From the NCBI GenBank assembly GCA_016720465.1, contig JADKKO010000002.1, positions 474,001 through 538,000 of the forward strand: DNA of 64,000 bases, written 5' to 3'. The DNA comes from Holophagaceae bacterium (GTDB lineage: Bacteria > Acidobacteriota > Holophagae > Holophagales > Holophagaceae). A model generated the notes under the pieces. It did no database searches, had not been told where the DNA came from, and saw only the letters and a list, made by a program, of their open reading frames with translations. Made by a program: the position numbers and the translations under genes. Shown piece by piece: positions 43,258-51,616 of this stretch; the stretch's first letter is position 1, and every line of letters starts with the position of its first letter.

Positions 43258-43581
43258 GTGCGAAAAAAGGCCTTCGATCCGACCCGCGATCATCGCATCA
43301 CCCGGGAGGAGGCCGCCGGCCTCGTCAAGGCCTACCAGGACAAGGCCGATAAGGGAGCGCATCACGCTTCGGCCTTCAACCGAAGCGCCTTTGAACAGCT
43401 TCTGGCCCAGCCCGGAGCCGCCGGCATCCGCATCTACCACGCCCAGCACAAGGACGGATCGCCCACCATGGTGATGGTGGCGGTCGATGGAAAGGGCGAG
43501 GATCTCGCTGGCCCCGGCAATGTGTTCACCCAATTCGGGACCGACTGCCCCCCGTTCTGCGCCTCGAAGTCCTGGACCTAG
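43258..43581 (+). CDS. Small soluble protein, unknown function
   Basis: A 107-residue protein starting at GTG 43258 behind CAGGAG. Features: DHRITREEAAGLVKAYQ helix, FNRSAFEQLLAQPGAAGIRIYHAQHKDG, a strand TMVMVAVDGKGEDL, and a C-terminal CPPFCASKSW with two Cys. Similar small proteins with a terminal CPPxC pair occur in several phyla as hypotheticals. Not exported. Function unknown. Confidence 0.65.
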   Translation: MRKKAFDPTRDHRITREEAAGLVKAYQDKADKGAHHASAFNRSAFEQLLAQPGAAGIRIYHAQHKDGSPTMVMVAVDGKGEDLAGPGNVFTQFGTDCPPFCASKSWT

Positions 43582-43595
43582 CTGCCCAGCTCCGG

Positions 43596-44267
43596 ATGAG
43601 CCAGTTCACGGTCATTCTTTGGATTGGTTGGGGGATTCAACTGATCAGTCCCCTCTTTCCTGTTTCGGCCGCTCTCGTGAACCGGAGGACTTCCCGGTTC
43701 ATCAACCTGCCGTGGATGGATCGCCTCGCGGTAGCCGTGGGTTTCGATCTCGTGGTGAATTGGGCCCTGCTCGGGATGGCCTTCCGCCACGTCCATAACG
43801 CCTGGCTCACCGACTTCGCGATGGTGCCCCAGGTGTTGCTTTCTCTGTGGGTGCTTTCAGGCCTGGGGCCACGACCCATTCCGCCCAGGATCCTGGCGAC
43901 GGCCGTGGTCGCCTTCCTGGGCAGCGCCACGCTGGAGGCTTCCTTGATCGGATTCGGCCGGAAATGGCCGGTGACCCTGATCCTGGCGAGCCTCATCCTG
44001 CTCGGATTCTGCCTCTGGCGGCTGAAGGACCTGATTGCCCAGCCGGAGGGAGAGACGGTCTACAGGCAGCCCGCATTCTGGCTGCTGGGCGGCTGGGTGC
44101 TGGGGCAAGGGATGCATCTCACCTTCATCCCCCTGGCCGATCTGTTCCTGAAGAGCCTTCCCAAGGCTTGGATCCTCGTACCCTGGATCATCACCTATTT
44201 TCTTGGCCTGTCCCTGAACCTCGTCCTTTCTAAGGCCTTCCTGTGCCGGAAATCCGCCTGGTCCTGA
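43596..44267 (+). CDS. Polytopic membrane protein overlapping a histidine kinase
   Basis: A 223-residue protein with about six membrane helices (VILWIGWGIQLISPLF; VGFDLVVNWALLGMA; ILATAVVAFLGSATL; WPVTLILASLILLGF; FWLLGGWVLGQGMHL; WILVPWIITYFLGLSL). Its 3' end overlaps the next gene by 25 nt, so both are made together. It is a natural candidate for the sensory input module of that kinase, which has only one membrane helix. No family recognised. Confidence 0.65.
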   Translation: MSQFTVILWIGWGIQLISPLFPVSAALVNRRTSRFINLPWMDRLAVAVGFDLVVNWALLGMAFRHVHNAWLTDFAMVPQVLLSLWVLSGLGPRPIPPRILATAVVAFLGSATLEASLIGFGRKWPVTLILASLILLGFCLWRLKDLIAQPEGETVYRQPAFWLLGGWVLGQGMHLTFIPLADLFLKSLPKAWILVPWIITYFLGLSLNLVLSKAFLCRKSAWS

Positions 44268-45082
44268 GCTTCATCCTTGGAACCGTCTTCCTGTTGGCGG
44301 TGGGGGGGCTGGCGCTGTTCGCCATGGCTCAGGCCAAGAACCGCATCATCCGCGAGCAGCGCCGCTCCCTGGAGGCGGAACAGCGGTTCCGGAAGACCCA
44401 GGAAGCCTTCATGGACAACGCCCACCACGAGTTGAGGACACCCCTGCAGGTGCTGACGGGGCACCTCCAGATGCTTGAGGTCCTCGGCCCGACACCTGAG
44501 CAGACCCTCATCCTGGACAAAGCGAGGGGCGCCGCCGATCGCTTGGGGCGCCAGGTCGAGGGCCTTCTTGATCTTTCAAGCCTGGCCCAGGGCACCCTCG
44601 TCCTCCGCCCAGGCTTGGAGGATCTCGGCGCGCATCTTCAACCCATCGCCGATGACTTCAGGGCCCAGGCCCTGGCCAAGGGGCTCACCCCCGCCGTTGC
44701 GCTGGACCCGCTACCCCGTCCGGTGCGCTGCGATGCCCCGAGGCTCTGCAAGGCTCTGGAAGCCTTGCTGGACAACGCTCTGGGATTCACCGAGCGGGGC
44801 AACGTCGCCTTCCGCCTGAGGGCCACCCCCGAGCCTGGAGCATGGCATCTCCGCTTCGAGATCGAGGATGAGGGCCCGGGCCTGCCGCCGGACTGGGAGC
44901 GCCTGATGCACCCTTTCGAGCAGGAGGAGCGCAGCCTCCGCCGTCGCCGGGGCGGCCTTGGCATCGGCCTGCCCCTGGCGGTGGGCATCGTGGAGTTGAT
45001 GGGCGGGCGATTGGGGTTGATTCCAAAGGCGACTGGAACGCAGGCCTGGGTGGAGATCACCCTGAGCGAGTCCGCGGTTTGA
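44243..45082 (+). CDS. Sensor histidine kinase, short
   Basis: A 279-residue protein starting at GTG 44243. One membrane helix (~8-29) leads to a coiled coil and a HisKA dimerisation domain with HHELRTPLQVL (phosphoacceptor His). An HATPase domain follows, with N-box DNALGF, G1 DEGPGLP, and G2 GGLGIGLPLA. No periplasmic sensor domain and no response regulator is adjacent, so it is an orphan kinase probably served by the upstream membrane protein. Confidence 0.88.
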   Translation: MPEIRLVLSFILGTVFLLAVGGLALFAMAQAKNRIIREQRRSLEAEQRFRKTQEAFMDNAHHELRTPLQVLTGHLQMLEVLGPTPEQTLILDKARGAADRLGRQVEGLLDLSSLAQGTLVLRPGLEDLGAHLQPIADDFRAQALAKGLTPAVALDPLPRPVRCDAPRLCKALEALLDNALGFTERGNVAFRLRATPEPGAWHLRFEIEDEGPGLPPDWERLMHPFEQEERSLRRRRGGLGIGLPLAVGIVELMGGRLGLIPKATGTQAWVEITLSESAV

Positions 45083-45097
45083 TTTCGAACCAGAGCG

Positions 45098-45673
45098 CTA
45101 CTTCTTGCGGCTCGCCGGCGGAATGATGCCGTTCATGCGGAGGTAGACGGCCATCTGGCCGTAGTGGTCCATGCCGTGGAAACCAAGGAGGGCGGCCATT
45201 CCCAGGGGCGTCATGGTGCCTTCGCCGAAGGGGCTCTTCATGGCCTTGGTGCCGTTCTGGGGCGTGATGCCCTTGATGGCCTTGCGGGCGTAGTCGAAGG
45301 AAGCCTTCAGGAAGACCGCGATATCAGCCTTGGTTTTGAGGTTGTCGGGGCCCATTTCGGCATTCCCGAGCTCGACCGGGGGCTTCTCCCCGAGGACGGC
45401 GGCGCCCACGAGGTAGTTTACGGCCGCCACGTGCTTGACCTGCTGGGCGAAGGTCTTGACGCCCTTGAACTCGCCTTGGGTAGGGGCCCAGTCGTATTTG
45501 TCTTCGGGCATGGCATCGGCTGCGGCGAGGAACTGGCCGGGCACCCATTGAAAGGTGCCATCGATGGCAGCGCCGATGGTGGGCTCGGCCGCGGGCGCCG
45601 GCACGGGTTTCGCGGCCGGAGTCTGCGCCGCAAGCGACAGGCCGAGCAGGAGAGCAACTGGATTCATCCGCAT
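45098..45673 (-). CDS. Exported DinB-like four-helix protein
   Basis: A 191-residue protein with a signal peptide (ALLLGLSLAAQ) and a Pro/Ala-rich linker. The DinB/YfiT fold follows, with helix bundle residues FLAAADAMPEDKYDWAP, FAQQVKHVAAVNY and GFHGMDHYGQMAVYLRMNGIIPP; His residues in HVAAVN and HGMDHYG form the usual metal triad. Export is unusual for DinB but frequent in Acidobacteria. GGAGGATC precedes the ATG. Possible thiol transferase; substrate unknown. Confidence 0.8.
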   Translation of the reverse strand: MRMNPVALLLGLSLAAQTPAAKPVPAPAAEPTIGAAIDGTFQWVPGQFLAAADAMPEDKYDWAPTQGEFKGVKTFAQQVKHVAAVNYLVGAAVLGEKPPVELGNAEMGPDNLKTKADIAVFLKASFDYARKAIKGITPQNGTKAMKSPFGEGTMTPLGMAALLGFHGMDHYGQMAVYLRMNGIIPPASRKK

Positions 45674-45691
45674 CAGATCCTCCGTGAGGGC

Positions 45692-46669
45692 TTAGTTATT
45701 GGGTGTGCTTAAGGACCGGACTTCGAGCGCCGGGAGGCAGGGGGAGGGCGGGTTGTTGGTGGTATTTGCGTCTGAAAGCCTGAAGTAGGGATCGAACTGG
45801 GTGGTCTGGACGGTCGGAGCCAGGGTGGCCGTGGCCGAGTTCTGGATGGTGTTCCAGTAGAGGTTCAGCGATGGGAAGACCCCGAACGGCGTGGCGAGCT
45901 TGGTGGCCATCCGGGTCTGGGTCACCCTTGATGTTCCCGTGTAGGTGTTTCCGGCATTGGGCCCCGCCAGCACGTTCCATTGGAAATCCCCGGTGACCGA
46001 ACTGAAGCAGATCAGGGAATTGCCCGAATCGTCCAGGAAGCTGGTGTCGTAAGCGGGAATGATGTTGTAGAAAATGGTGCCGTTCCAGATGCGCGGCGAG
46101 AAGGTGTTGGCGAAAGGATAGGCTTTGCCGAAGCCGTGGTAGATGGTCAGATCCGAATTGGAATAGTCGGTGGTCCCGTTGGTGTACCGGATGACACCGA
46201 ATCCGATGGGGCTGGTGCTTGTGATGTAGAAGGCATAGACCTGCCCCGCATCAAGGGTCAATCCGCCTACGGGGAGCGGCGTGGGCACGTTGTCGCCCAG
46301 GCTGGTGACGACGGAGCTTCCGAGGAGGGTCCAGGCTCCGGCGTTCGTTTCGAAACCCACGGAAGTCCCGGCCTTGTAGTAGACCTCCATCGTCGTGGAT
46401 GGGTAGCTGGTTGAAAGGTTGATGGCGAAACTGGTGATGGTGATTTTATTGATGGTCTGGACATCGAACATGTTGCCGTTCTGGGAATTGTTGCCTGCAA
46501 ACAGCGTGGTCAGGCTGCCGGTGGGAACCACGGGCGGGGTCATCAGGGCTGTCAGGGCTTGGGGTACTGGACCCGCCGGAGTGCCGGAATCCTGGGCAAT
46601 CTGCCCGACCAGGCTCGTCGAAAACGAGAGCAACAGGGCGGCAAAGAGTGGGCGGAAGGTCCTTGGCAT
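45692..46669 (-). CDS. Secreted beta-rich protein, unknown function
   Basis: A 325-residue exported protein (signal peptide FAALLLSFSTSLVGQ) rich in Thr, Ser, Asn, Gly and aromatic residues, suggesting a beta-sandwich or beta-helix. Segments such as NGNMFDVQTINKITITSFA and YAFYITSTSPIGFGVIRYTNG recall secreted proteins that pair a jelly-roll with a sorting tail. Only two Cys residues are present. AGGAGATC precedes the ATG. Extracellular, function unknown. Confidence 0.6.
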   Translation of the reverse strand: MPRTFRPLFAALLLSFSTSLVGQIAQDSGTPAGPVPQALTALMTPPVVPTGSLTTLFAGNNSQNGNMFDVQTINKITITSFAINLSTSYPSTTMEVYYKAGTSVGFETNAGAWTLLGSSVVTSLGDNVPTPLPVGGLTLDAGQVYAFYITSTSPIGFGVIRYTNGTTDYSNSDLTIYHGFGKAYPFANTFSPRIWNGTIFYNIIPAYDTSFLDDSGNSLICFSSVTGDFQWNVLAGPNAGNTYTGTSRVTQTRMATKLATPFGVFPSLNLYWNTIQNSATATLAPTVQTTQFDPYFRLSDANTTNNPPSPCLPALEVRSLSTPNN

Positions 46670-46864
46670 CGAGATCTCCTGTGAGGAAGGGGTGTGGGTA
46701 GATTATTCCCTACTGAGAATTCGCCGCAATAGTATTTTCCTTTGCCAAATCAAATTTTGGGCCATCTTCCAGGAGTTGGGAGGGTTCCTGGTAGTGCCTG
46801 TGATGCACGCGACCCTCGGAGCCGCCAGGGCCGGTCGCGTGGCGGCCTGATCCTGCCTAGCTCG

Positions 46865-48532
46865 TCACTCGGCCTTTTTGGCGGACGGTCCCGGATCCGC
46901 ACCCACGATGTCATGGGCCCCACCCACCGCCAGGATCGGGAAGCGCAACGGCTCGCCCCAGGCGCCGTCGCTGCGCAGCAGACTTTCGTGGAAGAATCCC
47001 CAGGTCACCAGGCCATCGGGGCTGCGGGGATCCAGCAGGTAGAAGGCGACGCGGCCCAGGGGCTGGTCGAGGGGCACGTAGAGCGCCTGGTCCAGGTCCA
47101 CCCGGGTCCAGCGCGGAGCCTTTGGGAGCGGGGATTCTTCGGGGGTCCAGGCTCCCTTGAGGGTGAGGCCGATGCTGCCCTGGAAGAATTGGGCAGCGAC
47201 CGTGCGACTGGTTTCATGAAAGAAATTCAAGGGCGACCTCGGCCTGGCCGACCCCGGCAACACCTTGATGCCGTGGGCCTCCAGCACCGGCCGCACCTTG
47301 AAGGCGTAGGCCGCGTCGACCAGGTAGCCCTCCGGCACCGCGATGGATTCCCGGGGCGCCCAAGTCACGAAACTTGGCAAGTCGAGGGTCGCGCGGGAAG
47401 CTTCGCCGATGACGCGCCCATCGGCATCTTTCAGGGGCTGCACCACGTCGAAGGAATGGCGCTCTGTAAGGGCGAAATCCGCGGCAAGGGGCAGGCTGGG
47501 CGTTCCGGCCTGCCAACTGTCCATCCAATGCCGGCGCGCTTCTCCGAGGACGCGCCGCACCTCGCCGCGGTGGGCGGCGATCCAGTCCAGGCAGGCCAGC
47601 ACGAAGGTCCGGGTGTCCGCGATGCGGTCCGCGTAGCTCCGGTAGACGTAGGCTTCGGACAGGATCGCCAGGCGGTTTTGAAGCCCTGGATAGTTGCTCA
47701 GGTAGCGGGGCCGGAAATCGAAAGTCTCCCAGCCCGCCGGGACCTCGCCCGGCTTCAGGGACTCGGGGCGGAAGTTGCCGTAGTCATAGGCCGGAAGGCC
47801 TCGGCTTTTCAGGCCGTCGCGCACCTCGTTCAGCAGGCGGCGGTTGAAGGTCAGCAGGTCCGGATCCGCTCCCAGGGCCAGGCTCGGCGCGTAGGTCAGG
47901 TGGAAGCCGTGGTAGCTCCCGTTGGTGGTGTGCAGGTCGAAGACCACGGCCGGGTCGAAGTCCTTGAGCATCGCAAGGAACCAGCGGGTGTTCGCAGCCT
48001 GGGCCTTCATCAAGTCGCGGTTCAGATCCAGGCCACGCGAATTCTCGCGCCGGCCGACGCCGCTTTCAGGGTTCGGCTGGTACCTGCGGATGGCCGGATC
48101 CAGGGCATCCGTGCCGTCGGCGTTGTAGGCGGGGCAGACCACCAGATCCAGGTGCCGCCGCGCCGCCGGATGCAGTCCTTGCAGGAACTCCCGCACGATG
48201 AGCTGCACCGCCTCCTTGCCTTCGACCTCGCCCGCATGGATGTTGGCGTTGAGGTAGACGCGCAGGGCGTCCTTGGATGCGGCAGGCAGACGCCAGGCCA
48301 GCAGCGGTTTTCCAGCCTCGGTGGCCATGGGCGCATGCCGTGGCCGGTAGGGCACCAGCGCCGGCGCGCGGCGGCTTAGGGCTGCCATGAATCCGCGCAC
48401 CTCCGCCACGGTGCTGGTGCGGGCGTGTCGGGTGGATTCAGGGACGGTGCGCGGCCAATCGCCCGCCGATGGCATCGCGCAGGCCAGCACCGCCCATACC
48501 AGGGGCGCGGGCGGATGGTTCCGGAGGATCAA
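46865..48532 (-). CDS. Secreted M14-family zinc carboxypeptidase
   Basis: A 555-residue protein with a signal peptide and an M14 catalytic domain: NANIHAGEVEGKEA (HxxE zinc ligands), NSRGLDLNRD (conserved Arg and Asn-Arg), DLHTTNGSYHG (third zinc ligand His) and a LSEAYVY region for the general-base Glu. A C-terminal ~200-residue beta domain follows. Its start overlaps the stop of the upstream membrane gene by 4 nt (ATGA). Third distinct secreted metallopeptidase family in this window. Confidence 0.87.
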   Translation of the reverse strand: MILRNHPPAPLVWAVLACAMPSAGDWPRTVPESTRHARTSTVAEVRGFMAALSRRAPALVPYRPRHAPMATEAGKPLLAWRLPAASKDALRVYLNANIHAGEVEGKEAVQLIVREFLQGLHPAARRHLDLVVCPAYNADGTDALDPAIRRYQPNPESGVGRRENSRGLDLNRDLMKAQAANTRWFLAMLKDFDPAVVFDLHTTNGSYHGFHLTYAPSLALGADPDLLTFNRRLLNEVRDGLKSRGLPAYDYGNFRPESLKPGEVPAGWETFDFRPRYLSNYPGLQNRLAILSEAYVYRSYADRIADTRTFVLACLDWIAAHRGEVRRVLGEARRHWMDSWQAGTPSLPLAADFALTERHSFDVVQPLKDADGRVIGEASRATLDLPSFVTWAPRESIAVPEGYLVDAAYAFKVRPVLEAHGIKVLPGSARPRSPLNFFHETSRTVAAQFFQGSIGLTLKGAWTPEESPLPKAPRWTRVDLDQALYVPLDQPLGRVAFYLLDPRSPDGLVTWGFFHESLLRSDGAWGEPLRFPILAVGGAHDIVGADPGPSAKKAE

Positions 48533-49002
48533 CGGCCCGCGGGAACGGTGCTGTCAGGCGCGGACTGGGCCATGGGGACCGGCATGGGTTTCGATTTTTG
48601 GCCGAAGATGCCCTGGTTGTACATCACGAAGCTCGCCAGCATGAAGAGCAGCAGGGCAAGCATCGCCGCGCCGCGCTTGCCTGCAGCCAGTCCCTTCGGC
48701 GCCATTTCCGAGCAGGCCAGGAGAATCAGCACCAGGGTCAGTTTGACGTGCATGAAGTGTTCCAGGAGAAGGTTGCTCCCGGCCTTCAAATAAATCAGGA
48801 AAGCGCCGATGCCCGCCACCAGCGCCAGTCGGAAGCCCCAGCCCACCGTGCGCTTCCATACCGTGGCCGCCAGGCCGCGGAGGTCCTCGCGTTCATCTTC
48901 GTAGCCCGAAAGCAGCAAGGCCACGACCGCGCCGCCCCCGGCCACGGACAACAGGATGAAGTGGAACCATTTGACGAGCGAGAGGGAATCGAATGCAGGC
49001 AT
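48529..49002 (-). CDS. Four-helix membrane protein (CopD-like arrangement)
   Basis: A 157-residue membrane protein with four hydrophobic helices (WFHFILLSVAGGGAVVALLL; FRLALVAGIGAFLIYL; HVKLTLVLILLACS; AAMLALLLFMLASFVMY). His residues at helix ends (KWFHF, HFMHVK) recall CopD/heme-binding quartets. A short tail ends TVPAGR. Coupled to the M14 peptidase. Function unknown; homology to CopD-type proteins is only a suggestion. Confidence 0.6.
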   Translation of the reverse strand: MPAFDSLSLVKWFHFILLSVAGGGAVVALLLSGYEDEREDLRGLAATVWKRTVGWGFRLALVAGIGAFLIYLKAGSNLLLEHFMHVKLTLVLILLACSEMAPKGLAAGKRGAAMLALLLFMLASFVMYNQGIFGQKSKPMPVPMAQSAPDSTVPAGR

Positions 49003-49064
49003 GTGGACCTCGAAGTTCCCAATAGCTTAGCTGATGCTCGCCTACACTGTTGGGGGAGGATTCC

Positions 49065-50030
49065 ATGTCCAGATTTCGCGTCGCCGTGGTGGGTGTGGGG
49101 CACCTGGGCCAGCACCACGCCAGGATCGCATCCAGCTCGGAGACCGTGGACCTGGTGGCGGTGGTGGACCCTTCCGCCGAACGGGGAAAGGAGATCGCGG
49201 AAAAATTCCATACGCGCTGGGCGCCGCAGGTGTCGGATGTGCTCGCCGAGGTCGATGCGGTGCAGATCGCAGCCCCCACGGGGCTCCACCACGCGATCGG
49301 CGTGGAAGTCCTGAAGGCGGGCAAGCATCTGCTCATGGAAAAGCCCCTGGCGGCGAATCTCCTGGAGGGTGAGGCCTTGCTGGCGGTCCTGGCGGTCGCG
49401 CGCAAGACCAACCCGGACTTGGTGGCCTGCGTGGGCCACCTGGAGCGGTTCAATCCGGCTGTGGTGGCCCTTCGCGCGGCGAACTTCAAACCCAAGTTCA
49501 TCGAAGCCATCCGCGTCTCGCCTTTTCCCATGCGCTCGCTGGAAGTGGATGTCGTGATGGATGTGATGATCCATGACCTGGATCTGCTGATGGCGCTGGT
49601 GCAGCGGCCCGTGGTGGATGTGGAGGCCGTGGGCGTGCCGGTGCTCACGAAATTCCCGGACCTGGTGAACGCGAGGCTCAAATTCGAAGGCGGCGCCTTC
49701 GCCACGGTCACCGCCAGCCGCGTGGCGCGCAAGAAGGAGCGGACGCTGCGGGCCTTCGGAAACCAGGAATACGCCAGCCTGGATTTCGCCGCCCAGAAGC
49801 TGGAGATCCTGCGTCTGAAGATGGGCGAAAACGGCCCGGAAGTCATCCCTGAGACCGTGGACATCGAGGAAGGTGAACCGCTCAAGCTCGAAATCGAAGC
49901 CTTCTACCAGGCCTGCCAAGGCCGAGGCCAGGACTACGTCTCGTGGGCCGACGGCCTGGAGGCCATGCGGGTGGCGGACCAGGTGCAGAAAGCGGTCGAG
50001 TCGAGCCTCGCGGCGATGCTGGAGGATTGA
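49065..50030 (+). CDS. Gfo/Idh/MocA-family NAD(P)-dependent oxidoreductase
   Basis: A 321-residue protein starting at 49065 behind GGGGGAGG. It has the Rossmann motif AVVGVGHLGQHHARI, the EKP motif (LLMEKPLAAN) and a C-terminal substrate domain with DVMIHDLDLLM. Sequences with VGHLERFNPAV are found in nucleotide-sugar dehydrogenases such as GnnA as well as inositol-type enzymes, so the substrate is probably a sugar. It runs into a GNAT gene with a 1-nt overlap. Confidence 0.85.
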   Translation: MSRFRVAVVGVGHLGQHHARIASSSETVDLVAVVDPSAERGKEIAEKFHTRWAPQVSDVLAEVDAVQIAAPTGLHHAIGVEVLKAGKHLLMEKPLAANLLEGEALLAVLAVARKTNPDLVACVGHLERFNPAVVALRAANFKPKFIEAIRVSPFPMRSLEVDVVMDVMIHDLDLLMALVQRPVVDVEAVGVPVLTKFPDLVNARLKFEGGAFATVTASRVARKKERTLRAFGNQEYASLDFAAQKLEILRLKMGENGPEVIPETVDIEEGEPLKLEIEAFYQACQGRGQDYVSWADGLEAMRVADQVQKAVESSLAAMLED

Positions 50031-50470
50031 TGGGCTTCATCCACCGCAGCGATATCGTCCCGGAACCCAAGGCCATCGCGGAACTCTACGACGCGGCCAA
50101 ACTGCGTCGGCCCACTGCGGATCTGGATCGCCTGAAGCGCATGTTCCAGGGCTCCAACGTGGTGCTCACTACTTGGGAGGAGTTCGAGGATCGGGGCGGC
50201 CAGCGGCTCGTGGCGCTGCTGCGGGGCTGGACCGACTACGCTTACGATGGCTATGTCTGCGACCTGGCGGTGCATCCGGACTTCCAGAACCGCGGCCTGG
50301 GCAAGGATCTTCTGGAACGCGCCCAGAGCCTCGGAAGGCCTGATGTGCAGTGGGTCCTGCAGGCATCGGTGATCGCTGAGCGTTACTACGCGCATGTTGG
50401 CTGGCAGAAGATCGAAAACGGCTGGAAATGGCCGCGCGAGAACTATCCGCATCCTGCGGATCCGGCGTGA
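50030..50470 (+). CDS. GNAT-family N-acetyltransferase
   Basis: A 146-residue protein whose ATG overlaps the previous TGA by 1 nt, with GGAGG upstream. The GNAT acetyl-CoA motif is clear: VCDLAVHPDFQNRGLGKDLLERA (motif A, R/QxxGxG/A), and a YYAHVGWQKI motif B follows. Substrate not predictable. Same operon as the oxidoreductase and the following serine hydrolase. Confidence 0.87.
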   Translation: MGFIHRSDIVPEPKAIAELYDAAKLRRPTADLDRLKRMFQGSNVVLTTWEEFEDRGGQRLVALLRGWTDYAYDGYVCDLAVHPDFQNRGLGKDLLERAQSLGRPDVQWVLQASVIAERYYAHVGWQKIENGWKWPRENYPHPADPA

Positions 50471-51411
50471 CCTTCCACGACCTCGCCTCGCTCGCCAAGC
50501 CGCTGGCGACCGCTACGCTGGCCCATGCCTACCTGGATCTCGATGTGGACCGCCGCTGGGAGCTGGGCTTCCACGATCGTGAGCATCCGCTGACGGTCCG
50601 GCAACTGCTTTCCCATTCGGCGGGCCTGCCGCCCTGGCTCCCTTACACCGGCGAACCCCTGGCGGCGCAGCTCCGGCGGACGCCGCTGCCCGGGAACCAC
50701 CCACTGCTGAAGACGTCCGAAATGGGTGTGTCCACGTATTCAGATCTGGGTTATCGCCTGATCGCCGAGCTGCTGGAGCTGGAGCTCCGGCTGCCCTGGA
50801 AACAGCTCGGAGCCGCGGCCTCCGGCCTCAGCCCGGCGCCCTGGACCGGAACGCCCATGCCCATCCCGGCGGGCCAGGATTCAACCGCCTGGGCCATCGC
50901 GGCGCCGGAACTCGACTACCCCGGCCCCGATCCCCATCTGCCCCACGATGCCAATGCCCGGGCCGGCATGATCGGCCACGCGGGGTTCGGCGCCTCCGGA
51001 AAACAGCTCGAATCCGCGCTGGAGAAATGGATGGCGGCCCGCTGGCCGGACCGCATGGCCATCGAAACCGCCCGGAGCGAGGACGGCGAGATCTGGGGCC
51101 TGGGTTTGCAACGCGCCACCGCGCCGTACGCGGATCTGCTGGCCCGGATTCCGCCCGGTGCGGGGGGCGTCAAGGTCCTGGAATCCGCATCCACGGACTG
51201 GCCGGCGATGGATCCGGCGGCGGCGCAGATGTCCGAGCCATCGGCCTTCTGGCAACATCTGGGCTATACCGGCGCGGCGATTTTCGTCCGGATCGAAGAC
51301 CGCTGCTGCGTGGCCCTGCTCTGCAACCGCGCGGGCCCCGGCGGGGAACTGCTCAGCCTGGCGCAGCTCCGCGGCCGGCGCAGGCGGATGTTGCAGGACT
51401 TCCTCAGCTAA
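50467..51411 (+). CDS. Class C beta-lactamase-like serine hydrolase, short N-terminus
   Basis: GTG 50467 overlaps the previous stop (GTGA); an in-frame ATG at 50428 is an alternative. The protein (314-327 residues) has SxxK (SLAK in DLASLAKPLAT) and a YxD version of the YxN motif (TYSDLGY), followed by the usual fold (MIGHAGFGASGKQLESALE). The SxxK lies only ~10-25 residues from the start, whereas family members usually have a longer N-terminal strand region, so it may be trimmed. No signal peptide, hence cytoplasmic. Likely an esterase or peptidase rather than a lactamase. Confidence 0.75.
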   Translation: MTFHDLASLAKPLATATLAHAYLDLDVDRRWELGFHDREHPLTVRQLLSHSAGLPPWLPYTGEPLAAQLRRTPLPGNHPLLKTSEMGVSTYSDLGYRLIAELLELELRLPWKQLGAAASGLSPAPWTGTPMPIPAGQDSTAWAIAAPELDYPGPDPHLPHDANARAGMIGHAGFGASGKQLESALEKWMAARWPDRMAIETARSEDGEIWGLGLQRATAPYADLLARIPPGAGGVKVLESASTDWPAMDPAAAQMSEPSAFWQHLGYTGAAIFVRIEDRCCVALLCNRAGPGGELLSLAQLRGRRRRMLQDFLS

Positions 51412-51609
51412 GTCGCCGTCACAAAATAAACCTTCCGCTTCGATTTGATGAGCGACATAAGACGCGGTGTCCGGGCTGGGGGGGGGGGGGGGGGGGAGAC
51501 CAGGGGACGCAGAGGAAGCGAAGCGACCGGGCGGTCCCCCTCGTTCATGACAGTGGCCGTAGCGAAACAACCAGAAAAAGCACTGGTTGTTTCGTAACGG
51601 CCACTAAGC
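51407..51609. mobile_element. 203-bp MITE-like element with ~25-bp inverted ends
   Basis: The left end (51407-51432, starting GCTAAGTCGCCGTCAC) matches the reverse complement of the right end (51585-51609, GCTTAGTGGCCGTTAC) at about 20 of 25 positions. An internal third copy of the end sequence makes a hairpin at 51553-51604. A 19-G homopolymer (51478-51496) lies inside. No coding frame is credible. It begins inside the stop codon of the serine hydrolase and ends 2 bp before the SpoIID ribosome site. No transposase is present, so it would be non-autonomous. Confidence 0.65.
51478..51496. repeat. Homopolymer of 19 G
   Basis: An uninterrupted run of 19 G, non-coding. Such runs slip during replication and are also prone to sequencing-length error, so the true length may differ. 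It lies within the 203-bp element, between the serine-hydrolase and SpoIID genes. Confidence 0.9.
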
Positions 51610-51616
51610 TGGAAGC

